Shown here piece by piece: positions 38,896-47,226 of a DNA stretch of 64,000 nt. The position numbers and the translations under genes are program-made. Source of the stretch: Bacteroidota bacterium (lineage in GTDB: Bacteria; Bacteroidota; Bacteroidia; Chitinophagales; BACL12); contig JADJJZ010000030.1 in NCBI GenBank assembly GCA_016706255.1, forward strand, positions 1 through 64,000. The letters run 5' to 3'. The notes beneath the pieces were generated by a model, which was not told where the DNA came from, made no database searches, and worked only from the letters and a program-made list of their open reading frames with translations. Position 1 is the first letter of the stretch. Every line of letters starts with the position of its first letter.

Positions 38896-39294
38896 TCAAA
38901 TACGAAAAACCTGATTAGAGGCAAGAATTTCCCGTCCGGATTTTGGAGGTGGTAAACTTTTATTTGCATGAGCAACAAAAATTTCTGCTTCCGGATGTGT
39001 ATTAAAATTAATTAAATCGATTAAAACAATATTAAAATCAACGGCGCTAATCCGTTGTACTGATGCTGTATAATCTAACTTATAAAAAGTGGATTCATCA
39101 TTACAACATACTCCCTTGAAAGTAGCACCTTGAAATTGTTCTTCATGGGCACAACAGGAATCAATTTTAGTAGTTGAAACTTCTTGCTTGCCATCCATAA
39201 AACACAAATGTGAAAACATGGTAAACCCTGTTGAGGTGGCAAATACAATAGCCAGCATCAAAAGGGCACTAAAATGTTTCGCAATACGTTTCAT
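38896..39294 (-). CDS. HYC_CC_PP family small secreted protein
   Basis: A 132-aa protein with a signal peptide (KHFSALLMLAIVFATSTGF). It shows the family outline of His-Cys near the N-terminus (SHLCFMDGK, with L instead of Y), two Cys-Cys pairs (DSCCAHEE and GVCCNDES) and a proline pair near the C-terminus (SLPPPKSGREIL). The cysteine and histidine content suggests metal binding; function is not known. It heads the minus-strand metal genes and is divergent from the MbnP-like gene. A TAATTTTG element ends six bases before the ATG, so it may be leaderless. Confidence 0.8.
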   Translation of the reverse strand: MKRIAKHFSALLMLAIVFATSTGFTMFSHLCFMDGKQEVSTTKIDSCCAHEEQFQGATFKGVCCNDESTFYKLDYTASVQRISAVDFNIVLIDLINFNTHPEAEIFVAHANKSLPPPKSGREILASNQVFRI

Positions 39295-39299
39295 AAATA

Positions 39300-39307
39300 C
39301 AAAATTA
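39300..39307 (-). promoter_or_regulatory. Promoter -7 element of the HYC_CC_PP/TonB/HMA genes
   Basis: Minus-strand TAATTTTG, full match to TAnnTTTG, ending six bases before ATG 39294. Predicts transcription starting at or next to the start codon. Confidence 0.45.
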
Positions 39308-39382
39308 CCATTTTTATGTAAAATTGTCCGTTTTTTACCCTTTAAGGGTGCTAAATGTCATTGTTTACAGGTTTATAACGGT

Positions 39383-39390
39383 TATCTTTA
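39383..39390 (+). promoter_or_regulatory. Candidate -7 element of the MbnP/MbnH operon
   Basis: TATCTTTA (one mismatch to TAnnTTTG) lies 41 bases before ATG 39432. The opposite-strand element at 39300-39307 means that both halves of the metal locus start within about 80 bases and could share an operator. Confidence 0.35.
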
Positions 39391-39431
39391 CCAATAAGTT
39401 TAAAACTTAATAACTTTTTAATTGTTTTAGT

Positions 39432-40244
39432 ATGATGAAAAGAACGCTTAATCTCTTCTCCTTTACCACACTTATTGCCTTATTTGTATTGAGCTCCTGC
39501 GCCAAAAAAGAGGGCTGTATGGACGAAACCGCACTCAATTATGACCCGGAAGCCGAGGTAGATAAGGGTTGCGAATACCCGTCAAATGAGGATCAGGCCG
39601 TGGAATTGCATATTCACCAGTATATCGGAGGTGATGAACTGGTTGAAGAAACGCAACATGCTATAAATGGCGTTGAAACCAATCTTAACCTGGTTCAATT
39701 TTACATTTCCGAGATCAGCCTTGTTGATGCAAACGGCGTGGAAACTCCCGCGGATGATGTTTACCTGCTGGTTTCACCTGAGGTTGAAGAATATGCAATC
39801 GGTAATTTTCCGGTTGGCGATTACACAAAAATTAAATTTAATGTAGGTATTGATTCCGTAACCAACCATGCCGACCCGAGTAAATATCCTATTGGGAATC
39901 CGCTAGGTGCTCAATTTCCAAGTATGCATTGGGGATGGAGTTTCGGATACATATTTGTGCGTATAGATGGTGAAGCTGATGCCGATGGCAATGGCGTTCC
40001 TGATACGGATGGTCAATTTGAAATGCACCTTGGCAGTGACGTTTATCTAGCAACCGTGGAAGTTGAAATTCCGGTTTCAATTGGTGCCGGTAACGAAAAT
40101 ATTGTTCATATGAAAGCCAACTGGGACACTTTTTTTAGTGGGGTAGATATGGCTAACGACAATACAACACATGTTACTGATAACACAGCACTTGCGGATA
40201 TATTATATAATAATTTATTTGGGATGTTTAGTGAGGAAGAATAA
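39432..40244 (+). CDS. MbnP-like copper-binding lipoprotein
   Basis: A 270-aa lipoprotein: signal LFSFTTLIALFVLSSC with a lipobox. The next 30 residues hold a small Cys-bounded motif (GCMDETALNYDPEAEVDKGC) that is common at the start of Bacteroidota surface proteins. The MbnP domain covers about 55-260: VELHIHQYIGG, VQFYISEISLVD and SMHWGWSFGYIFVRIDGE, with LGSDVYLATVEVEIPVSIG later. In studied MbnP proteins a tryptophan near this HW-W-GY segment is oxidised to kynurenine by the MbnH haem protein, giving a Cu(I) site. Both Trp and nearby His are present here. It is directly followed (no gap) by the first dihaem protein gene, as expected for an MbnP-MbnH pair. Confidence 0.82.
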   Translation: MMKRTLNLFSFTTLIALFVLSSCAKKEGCMDETALNYDPEAEVDKGCEYPSNEDQAVELHIHQYIGGDELVEETQHAINGVETNLNLVQFYISEISLVDANGVETPADDVYLLVSPEVEEYAIGNFPVGDYTKIKFNVGIDSVTNHADPSKYPIGNPLGAQFPSMHWGWSFGYIFVRIDGEADADGNGVPDTDGQFEMHLGSDVYLATVEVEIPVSIGAGNENIVHMKANWDTFFSGVDMANDNTTHVTDNTALADILYNNLFGMFSEEE

Positions 40245-41279
40245 ATGATATCGTTTTATGGAAATAGATTATTGTTATTTTTAATTGCAGGTAGTTTATT
40301 TTTTTCTTGCGATACAGACCCTTTAATAAATGAAAAACCGGTTGATTATCAATTACAGATACCAACCGGTTTTTCTGTTCCTGTAATTCCTGATGATAAT
40401 ATTTTAACTTATGAAAAAATTGCGCTTGGTAAACGATTATTTTATGAAAAAGCGCTTTCTGTAGATTCATCCATTTCGTGTGGTTCTTGTCATAAACAGG
40501 AATATGCTTTCAGCGATAATATTGCCATTTCACCCGGCGTTGAAAACAGATTGGGATTCAGAAATGCACCTTCGCTTGCCAATATTGCATGGGCGCCTGA
40601 AATGCTGATGGATGGCGGAAATCCCAGTCTGGAAACTCAGGTATACGTGCCCATTGAAACACATTTTGAAATGGATTTTAATATGGTATTGCTGGTAGAA
40701 AGATTAAGCGCCGACCAGAGTTATGTTGATGATTTTTTATCTGCATTCGGCACAACGCCTGACCCTTTTGGTGTGACCAGAGCGCTTTCTGCATTTGAAA
40801 GAACAATTATAAGTGGAAATTCAAAATTTGATCAATATTATTATCACGGAAATACTGCTGCGTTAAATGCTTCTGAAATAAATGGAATGAATTTGTTTTT
40901 TAGTCCGGGATTAAATTGCAGTAGCTGTCATACAGGTTATTTATTTACAAATTATACCTATCAGAACAATGGATATTTTTCCGATTACACTGCAGACTCC
41001 GGTCGTGCAAGAATAACTTTAATGCATCAGGATGTAGGTAAATTTAAAGTGCCTTCTTTGCGCAACATTGCGTTAACAGCACCGTATATGCATAATGGAA
41101 TTGTTCCTGATTTAGAAGCAGTTATTAATAATTATATGGCTGGTGGAAGCGGACATGAAAATCAAAGTACTTTAATTCATGGATTTACTTTAACACCAAC
41201 AGAAAAAACAGATTTAATTAATTTTTTGAAATCACTTACGGATGAAAATTTTATTAGTAATCCGGAATTAAGTGAATAA
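40245..41279 (+). CDS. Dihaem MbnH/MauG-like cytochrome c peroxidase family protein, copy 1
   Basis: A 344-aa lipoprotein (signal FLIAGSLFFSC). Two haem c sites: SCGSCHKQEYAFSD (about 76-89) and NCSSCHTGYLF (about 225-235). KVPSLRNIALTAPYMHNG near residue 270 is the usual segment before the second axial ligand. The segment between the haems reads EMLMDGGNPSLETQ; most family members have an F/L-W-D-G-R here, so Trp and Arg are replaced. MbnH uses a bis-Fe(IV) state to oxidise a Trp of MbnP; the direct adjacency to the MbnP-like gene supports that role. Starts one base after the MbnP stop codon. Confidence 0.82.
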   Translation: MISFYGNRLLLFLIAGSLFFSCDTDPLINEKPVDYQLQIPTGFSVPVIPDDNILTYEKIALGKRLFYEKALSVDSSISCGSCHKQEYAFSDNIAISPGVENRLGFRNAPSLANIAWAPEMLMDGGNPSLETQVYVPIETHFEMDFNMVLLVERLSADQSYVDDFLSAFGTTPDPFGVTRALSAFERTIISGNSKFDQYYYHGNTAALNASEINGMNLFFSPGLNCSSCHTGYLFTNYTYQNNGYFSDYTADSGRARITLMHQDVGKFKVPSLRNIALTAPYMHNGIVPDLEAVINNYMAGGSGHENQSTLIHGFTLTPTEKTDLINFLKSLTDENFISNPELSE

Positions 41280-41333
41280 AATAAATCATCATCTTATTTA
41301 GATATTTTAAATAACTTTATAGGCGCAAATAAC

Positions 41334-42428
41334 ATGATAAAGCGAACATCTTTCATAATACTGGCAATCACAACATTTTTGTTTTCACGGTGCCAAGTGG
41401 ATCCGGAACTAATAAGCGACGAAGGCTGGGTTTACGACCCTACGCCTTATATAGCCCTGCAACCTATGGGTATTCCGCCATTACCGGCATCTGTAGACAA
41501 TCCGCTAACCGTACAAGGTGTTCAATTAGGTCAGAAATTATTTTACGACCCTATTTTATCAGCTGATAGTTCCTTGTCCTGCTCGAGTTGCCATAGTGTG
41601 AAACATGCATTTTCTGATACCACCCAATTTAGCATAGGTATTGATGGCTTGCCGGGAAAACGAAATGCCATGCCTATATTTAATTTGGGTTATCAGCCAT
41701 ACGATAATGGATTTTTTTGGGATGGACGTGCAACAACTTTAGAAGATCAGGCCGTAATGCCAATTCAGGATCCACTTGAAATGCATGAAATTTTACCTAA
41801 TGTGGTTATAAAAGTATCACGCAGCGATTTTTATCCGCAACTTTTTTATGAGGCATTTGGAGAAAAAACAATTACGTCCGACTTAGTTGGAAAAGCACTA
41901 TCACAATTTGTAAAATCTGCCCTCAGTGGAAATAGTAAATATGATAAAGTTGTAGCCGGAATGGGTTTTTTAACCGACCAGGAAGTATTAGGTTTTGAAT
42001 TATTTAATTCCTTAGAAGGTGGCGATTGTTTTCATTGTCACGGTTACAATGGTGGTTTATTTTCCGATTACCAATATCGCAATAATGGTATTGACCTCGT
42101 TTCGCATTTCACAGAATTCCCAGACCCCGGATATGGGGCAATAACAGGTGATACATCTGATTACGGTAAATTTAAAACACCAACATTACGCAACATTGCA
42201 TTAACCGCACCATATATGCACGACGGGCGTTTTGCGACTTTGGAAGAGGTTTTGGATTACTACTCTGAGCAGGTAAATGATACGCCGTTTACAGATAATT
42301 TTATGCAGTTTGCATTTCAGGGTGGTGTTCAATTAACTGAAGATGAAAAGGCTGCAATAATTGCTTTTCTAAAAACATTAACGGATGAAACATTTGAAGA
42401 TAATCCTGCTTATAATAATCCGTTTTAA
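41334..42428 (+). CDS. Dihaem MbnH/MauG-like cytochrome c peroxidase family protein, copy 2
   Basis: A 364-aa lipoprotein (signal ILAITTFLFSRC). Haem sites: SCSSCHSVKHAFSD (about 81-94) and GDCFHCHGYNGGLFSD (about 230-245). Between them the canonical NGFFWDGRATTLEDQA is intact, unlike copy 1, and KTPTLRNIALTAPYMHDG follows the second haem. The two copies share the same overall plan but differ clearly, so this is an old duplication. Either copy could serve the MbnP-like protein, or the second could be a general peroxidase. It lies 54 bases after copy 1. Confidence 0.82.
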   Translation: MIKRTSFIILAITTFLFSRCQVDPELISDEGWVYDPTPYIALQPMGIPPLPASVDNPLTVQGVQLGQKLFYDPILSADSSLSCSSCHSVKHAFSDTTQFSIGIDGLPGKRNAMPIFNLGYQPYDNGFFWDGRATTLEDQAVMPIQDPLEMHEILPNVVIKVSRSDFYPQLFYEAFGEKTITSDLVGKALSQFVKSALSGNSKYDKVVAGMGFLTDQEVLGFELFNSLEGGDCFHCHGYNGGLFSDYQYRNNGIDLVSHFTEFPDPGYGAITGDTSDYGKFKTPTLRNIALTAPYMHDGRFATLEEVLDYYSEQVNDTPFTDNFMQFAFQGGVQLTEDEKAAIIAFLKTLTDETFEDNPAYNNPF

Positions 42429-42437
42429 TAAATAAAT

Positions 42438-42908
42438 TTATTTTGATACAGTAACAGTATCTACATATTTACTCATCTCGGTCAATACATCATTAATTAA
42501 CTCTTTATTAAATGCATCTACCGGAGGTGTGTAATTAAAATCAACAAGCCAGTTTTCATTTGATTTAATTAATAATGTTTCCATTGTTGTGCTATCCAAT
42601 GATGTCCAAACCTGAATAAAAGCAGAATCATTTTTTATTACCGTTTTACTTTCATCTACTTTATAAATATATTTAACAGGTTCTGCTTCCTGTACAATTT
42701 GTAAAGCACCTTCAATAAATTTAAAATCATTTTTTAATTTTTCACGACTCTCAACTGTAACCAGGTCTGCCGCTTTTTCCAGATTGTGTTCGTTAAACAG
42801 CAGGTCATAAAAGTCTAATGCAACATGTTCAGGTGTAGCTTTTTTACCTGAGCAAGAACATAATACAATACCTAAAACAAAGCAGATTGGGTAAATTTTC
42901 GAAAACAT
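42438..42908 (-). CDS. DUF4878-like lipoprotein
   Basis: A 156-aa lipoprotein: signal YPICFVLGIVLCSC with lipobox, then TPEHVALDFYDLLFNEHNLE and a cystatin/NTF2-like alpha+beta pattern ending in ENWLVDFNYTPP. The opening P-E-x-V-A-x-x-F-Y-x-x-L and the closing W-L-V-D are those of DUF4878-type lipoproteins, whose role is unknown. It converges with the second dihaem gene, nine bases apart, and is not clearly part of the metal locus. Confidence 0.7.
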   Translation of the reverse strand: MFSKIYPICFVLGIVLCSCSGKKATPEHVALDFYDLLFNEHNLEKAADLVTVESREKLKNDFKFIEGALQIVQEAEPVKYIYKVDESKTVIKNDSAFIQVWTSLDSTTMETLLIKSNENWLVDFNYTPPVDAFNKELINDVLTEMSKYVDTVTVSK

Positions 42909-43291
42909 GTGGTTGATTTCAGAACAAATTAACGTAATGATTGGCAGATTATGATTTTTGGGGAATCACTTTAACATTTCAATTAGCTAATTAGCAAATT
43001 AGCTGATGGGGTTTGGTGGTTGGGAGTTCAAGTGGTGTATGAACATGACATTTAATATTTAAAAGCTCAATTTGGGGTTGAATTACAAGCAATAATCAAA
43101 TTTTTGTCCGCCGAGGCGAACAACTCATTTTATGAGCGATGAGTAATGAATAATGAGTGGTTTTGAGTGTGCTTGACATTTAATATTTGACAGCTCAATT
43201 TTAGGTTGAATTACAAGTAATAATCAAATTTTTCAGGCTTCGACTCACCGCTCATTACTCATGTGAGCTCCGCGAACAACTCATTACTCAT
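42909..43291. other. Gene-free stretch with direct repeats
   Basis: About 380 bases without a convincing ORF. It contains an ATTAGCTAATTAGC-like run near 42980-43005, the 60-base direct repeats described separately, a small hairpin GTCCGCCGAGGCGAAC (43107-43122) and several ACTCATTACTCAT words near 43250-43290. The same GTCCGCC...GGCGAAC wording occurs near 22526. Confidence 0.6.
43046..43233. repeat. Two 60-base direct repeats
   Basis: Copies at 43046-43106 and 43174-43233 share TGACATTTAATATTT, then AGCTCAATTT, GGTTGAATTACAAG and AATAATCAAATTTTT with few differences. The first 16 bases (TTGACATTTAATATTT) also form the -33 part of the promoter at 7718. The units contain no ORF. They may be promoter-bearing duplications, since TTGACA is included in copy 2. 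Confidence 0.65.
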
Positions 43292-43321
43292 AAAAAAAAC
43301 CCGGCGTTGGCCGGGTTTTTT
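43292..43321 (-). terminator. Terminator of the ribonucleotide reductase gene
   Basis: CCCGGC-GTTG-GCCGGG hairpin (43300-43315) flanked by A8 on the left and T6 on the right, so it works on both strands. It lies 19 bases after the stop of the reductase gene. Confidence 0.85.
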
Positions 43322-43339
43322 AGTATCAATGGTTTAAGA

Positions 43340-46300
43340 TCAACTGCATCCTAAGCTTTCACCGCAGTTTAAGCATTTATAGCATGTGCCGTTGCGGATG
43401 GTTGTGTGACCGCATTTTGGGCAGGGAGGAGCATCTCCCATTAATGATTTGTTTGCTGCATCTGTTGCATTAACAATTTCATATTTTTCTGCTGTAGCTT
43501 TTCTGGTTGCTTGAGCTTTTTTCTCTTTTGATTCTGCAATCGGTTCAGTTACGGGATAGTTTCCCGTGGCTTCTGTCGATATATCCTGAGTTGATTTTTC
43601 TAATGTACTTAAATCTTCAGGTGCAACGTGTACTAAATCGGTGCGATTTAAATATTCAAATCCTAATAAACGGAATACATAATCTACGATTGATGTACTG
43701 AATTTAATATTCGCATGGTCAACAGGTCCGCTTGGTTCGAAACGGGTAAAGGTAAATTTATCCGCAAATTCTTCCAGTGGCACACCATATTGTAATCCGA
43801 TAGATACTGCAATTGCAAAACAATTTAACAATGAACGATAAGAAGCACCTTCTTTGTGCATATCGATAAAGATTTCACCTAACGTGCCATCTTCATATTC
43901 ACCTGTGCGTACAAATATTGTTTGTCCGCCTATTTTCGATTTTTGTGTAAACCCGTCGCGTTTAGCAGGTAATTTTTTGCGTTCAACTACGCGTGACAAC
44001 TGACGTTTAAAAATGGTGTCGGTTGATTGCATGATGATACTGCGTGCTGCCTCAAGTACTTCTTCTGAAGTCCATTCATGTTTAGGTGCTTCCGTAGTTT
44101 CTTTTGAATCGCTTTTTGTTGATAATGGTTGTGATAATTTAGAACCATCGCGATACAATGCATTTGCTTTCAAACCTAATTGCCAGCTTAACATATAACA
44201 ACCTTCAATATCTTCAACGGTTGCTTCATTAGGCAGGTTAATTGTTTTTGAAATTGCACCTGAAATAAACGGTTGAACAGCACCCATCATGCGCACGTGG
44301 CCATATTGGTGGATATAACGTTCACCTATTTTTCCGCATTTATTTGCGCAATCAAATACAGAGTAATGTTTTTCCTGTAAGTGTGGAGCACCTTCAATGG
44401 TCATTGTTCCACATATATGATTATTAGCAGCTTCAATTTCTTCTTTAGAAAATCCTAAAGCGCGTAATAAATTAAATCCGGGTTCGGTATAATGTGCTGT
44501 GCTGTATCCTAAACGTTCCATAGTTGCTTCACCTAAAGTGAAAACATTAAATGCGAAACTGATATCAAATGCAGCAGCCATAATTGAATCAACGTGTTCA
44601 ACTTCAGCTTGTGTAAATCCTTTTAATTTTAATGACTCAAAATTAATTGCAGGTGCATTTTTTAATGTGCCTGTTCCTTTAGCATAATTTACAATATCCT
44701 GAATGCTGTCATCTTTATATCCAAGATTTTTTAATGCAAGCGGAATAGACTGGTTAATAATTTTGAAGTAACCACCACCTGATAATTTTTTGAATTTCAC
44801 TAATGCGAAATCCGGTTCAACACCTGTTGTGTCGCAATCCATTAATAAACCAATAGTTCCTGTTGGAGCAATTACGGTAGATTGTGCATTGCGGTAACCA
44901 AATTGTTCACCTAATTGTAATGCACCATCCCATGCGTTGCAGGCAGCTTTGAGTAAGTATTCAGGACATAAAGCCTGATCGATACCCATTGGTTTAATTT
45001 CGAGGTTTTCGTAATTTTCTGAAGCGTTGTATGCTGCATAACGGTGGTTACGCATAACACGCATCATATCTTCTTTATTTAAATCGTAACCTTTAAATGT
45101 TCCTAAAACGCCTGCCATTTCAGCAGATGTTTTATAAGAAATACCGGTCATGATAGCAGAAATAGAACCTGCAATTGCGCGAGCTTTATCACTATCATAA
45201 GGAATACCTGATACCATTAAAACAGAACCGAGGTTGGCAAATCCTAATCCCAAAGTGCGGAATTCATAAGATAATTCAGCAACTTCTTTTGAAGGGAATT
45301 GCGCCATCAATACTGAAATTTCCAAAACAACGGTCCAGATGCGACATGCATTTTCAAATGCTTCTACATTAAATACGAGTTTTTCATCGTCGTAGAATTT
45401 ACGCAGGTTAATGGAGGCAAGATTACATGCTGTGTTATCGAGGAACATATATTCGCTGCATGGGTTAGATGCATTGATACGTCCGGATTTAGGGCAGGTA
45501 TGCCATTCGTTGATGGTGGTATCATACTGAATACCAGGGTCAGCACAACGCCAAGCAGCGTAGGCAATTTTTTCCCATAATTTTTTCGCATCAACGGTTT
45601 TCATCACTTTACCGTTAGAGCGACCTATTAATTCCCAGTCGGTGCCTTCTTCTAATGCTTTAAAAAATTTGTTAGATATACGAACCGAGTTATTTGAATT
45701 TTGTCCTGATACGGTGCGATATGCTTCACCTTCATAATCAGATGCATAACCTGCAGCAATTAATGCAGCAACTTTATCTTCTTCTCTTACTTTCCAGTCA
45801 ATAAATGTTTCAATTTCAGGGTGATCAAGATCTAAACACACCATTTTGGCCGCACGACGTGTTGTTCCACCCGATTTAATTGCACCTGCAGCAGCGTCAC
45901 CAATTTTTAAGAAGCTCATTAAGCCACTTGATGTTCCGCCACCTGATAATTTTTCACCTTCACCACGAATTTTCGAATAGTTTGTTCCAACACCTGAGCC
46001 ATATTTAAAAATACGTGCTTCACGTGTCCAGAGGTCCATGATACCACCTGCGTTAACCAGGTCATCATCCACACTCAAAATAAAACATGCGTGCGGCTGA
46101 GGGCGCTCGTAAGCGGAAGTAGATTTTTTTAATTCTTCGGTAACCGGGTCAATATAATAGTGACCTTGTGGTTTACCTTTAATGCCATAAGCAGAATACA
46201 AACCGGTATTAAACCATTGCGGAGAGTTTGGTGCCGCTAACTGACCAACTAGCATAAACACTAATTCTTCGTAAAAAATAGCGGCATCTTTTGCACTTGC

Positions 46301-46627
46301 AAAATAACCATACTGTTCACCCCACTGTTTCCAGCAGTCAGCCATACGATGTGCAACCTGCTTAATAGAAGTTTCACTGCCTAAAGAGCCGTCGGCCTGA
46401 GGAACGCCAGCCTTGCGGAAATATTTTTGCGCAAGAATGTCGGTCGCCACCTGGCTCCATTCTTTTGGTACTTCTACATTATACATTTCAAACACTGCAT
46501 CGCCGGTTGTATTCCGGATAACTGATGAACGGAGCTCGTATTCATACTGGTCGAAGGGGCTCACACCTTCTTTTGTAAAGTAGCGGTCAAACTTTAACCC
46601 TGCTTTTTGTTTTTTAACGCTGGCCAT
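43340..46627 (-). CDS. nrdJ: Adenosylcobalamin-dependent (class II) ribonucleotide reductase
   Basis: A 1095-aa enzyme that reduces ribonucleotides to deoxyribonucleotides using a B12 radical. The substrate-binding part has SPQWFNTGLY and PHACFILSVDDDL with the first active-site Cys; NPCSEYMFLDNTACNLASIN holds the second Cys and the catalytic Asn/Glu set; and APTGTIGLLMDCDTTGVEP holds the phosphate-binding loop. A TSCPD-type domain lies at about 890-1000 (LGEIFIDMHKEGASYRSLLN). The C-terminus CPKCGHTTI and CYKCLNCGESLGCS is a zinc-ribbon plus the shuttle cysteines. No nrdR, cobalamin riboswitch or transport gene was seen nearby. A stem-loop in the leader (46674-46703) may be regulatory. Monocistronic with a strong terminator. 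Confidence 0.95.
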   Translation of the reverse strand: MASVKKQKAGLKFDRYFTKEGVSPFDQYEYELRSSVIRNTTGDAVFEMYNVEVPKEWSQVATDILAQKYFRKAGVPQADGSLGSETSIKQVAHRMADCWKQWGEQYGYFASAKDAAIFYEELVFMLVGQLAAPNSPQWFNTGLYSAYGIKGKPQGHYYIDPVTEELKKSTSAYERPQPHACFILSVDDDLVNAGGIMDLWTREARIFKYGSGVGTNYSKIRGEGEKLSGGGTSSGLMSFLKIGDAAAGAIKSGGTTRRAAKMVCLDLDHPEIETFIDWKVREEDKVAALIAAGYASDYEGEAYRTVSGQNSNNSVRISNKFFKALEEGTDWELIGRSNGKVMKTVDAKKLWEKIAYAAWRCADPGIQYDTTINEWHTCPKSGRINASNPCSEYMFLDNTACNLASINLRKFYDDEKLVFNVEAFENACRIWTVVLEISVLMAQFPSKEVAELSYEFRTLGLGFANLGSVLMVSGIPYDSDKARAIAGSISAIMTGISYKTSAEMAGVLGTFKGYDLNKEDMMRVMRNHRYAAYNASENYENLEIKPMGIDQALCPEYLLKAACNAWDGALQLGEQFGYRNAQSTVIAPTGTIGLLMDCDTTGVEPDFALVKFKKLSGGGYFKIINQSIPLALKNLGYKDDSIQDIVNYAKGTGTLKNAPAINFESLKLKGFTQAEVEHVDSIMAAAFDISFAFNVFTLGEATMERLGYSTAHYTEPGFNLLRALGFSKEEIEAANNHICGTMTIEGAPHLQEKHYSVFDCANKCGKIGERYIHQYGHVRMMGAVQPFISGAISKTINLPNEATVEDIEGCYMLSWQLGLKANALYRDGSKLSQPLSTKSDSKETTEAPKHEWTSEEVLEAARSIIMQSTDTIFKRQLSRVVERKKLPAKRDGFTQKSKIGGQTIFVRTGEYEDGTLGEIFIDMHKEGASYRSLLNCFAIAVSIGLQYGVPLEEFADKFTFTRFEPSGPVDHANIKFSTSIVDYVFRLLGFEYLNRTDLVHVAPEDLSTLEKSTQDISTEATGNYPVTEPIAESKEKKAQATRKATAEKYEIVNATDAANKSLMGDAPPCPKCGHTTIRNGTCYKCLNCGESLGCS

Positions 46628-46946
46628 AAATTGTGATAAGATTCGTTTCGGTTCGTAATTGGTTATTGACAGAAAAACCTCCCACTTTTCGGCGAGAGGT
46701 TTTACGAAAGTAGGAATTAAAAGTGTTTACAAACAAGTCACACTTTTCCACTCGCATGTTCATAAACGACCTTTTGTATGATTTACAGTGCATCGGGTTT
46801 GTACACATATATTTTTATATAATATGATTGATGAATCGTACTGTGTTGTTATGTTGAAATAAACATATAAAATGGGGAAAACATTTCATAAAAAAATTTG
46901 GATGCGGAAAAAAGAGGTGTTTAATAGGTATAAAATGAATAAAACA
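46628..46946. other. nrdJ upstream region
   Basis: Between nrdJ and the VapB-like gene there is no ORF I can support. Apart from the leader hairpin I see only AT-rich sequence. I looked for a cobalamin riboswitch B12-box and did not find one. Confidence 0.5.
46674..46703 (-). promoter_or_regulatory. Leader hairpin upstream of nrdJ
   Basis: AAAACCTC (46674-46681) and GAGGTTTT (46696-46703) pair perfectly around a 14-base loop, 47 bases upstream of the nrdJ start. On the minus strand it is followed by TTTTTC, so it resembles an intrinsic terminator in the leader, as in attenuation; alternatively it ends an upstream transcript. Confidence 0.45.
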
Positions 46947-46973
46947 ATACGTATCTTTATAATTCATACGTAT
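46947..46973 (+). promoter_or_regulatory. Paired palindromic operator of the VapBC-type module
   Basis: ATACGTAT occurs at 46947-46954 and 46966-46973, 19 bases apart centre to centre, straddling a TATCTTTA -7-like element and ending one base before the antitoxin ATG. Two self-palindromic boxes suit binding by a dimeric antitoxin, giving autoregulation. Confidence 0.6.
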
Positions 46974-46974
46974 A

Positions 46975-47226
46975 ATGAAAACAAAACTCACCTTAAGCAT
47001 CGATAAAAACGTGATTAAAAAAGCGCGTTCCATTAGTCGTAATCAAAAACGTTCGGTATCAGCTTTGTTTGAAGAATACATTGAACGCTTATATGAAATA
47101 AATGATACATCGGAAAAAAAACCGGCAACAATTTTATTATCGAAGGGCATAATTAAATGGAAATACCCGGAACAAATTACTTACAAAGAATTAATTAAAA
47201 ATAAAGAAGATAAACCCGCTCGTTGA
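46975..47226 (+). CDS. VapB-like antitoxin (DUF6364-type, ribbon-helix-helix)
   Basis: An 83-aa protein. The N-terminus KTKLTLSIDKNVIKKARSIS is a typical ribbon-helix-helix strand and helix, followed by KRSVSALFEEYIERL as the second helix. The C-terminal 35 residues (ATILLSKGIIKWKYPEQITY) are the toxin-binding part. It would neutralise the downstream PIN toxin and repress its own promoter through the two ATACGTAT boxes. Its stop codon overlaps the TTG start of the toxin gene by four bases. Confidence 0.85.
   Translation: MKTKLTLSIDKNVIKKARSISRNQKRSVSALFEEYIERLYEINDTSEKKPATILLSKGIIKWKYPEQITYKELIKNKEDKPAR

Noticed and set aside
46628..46974. Cobalamin riboswitch before the B12-dependent reductase
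   Set aside because: No B12-box or the expected multi-stem layout; only one short hairpin is present.
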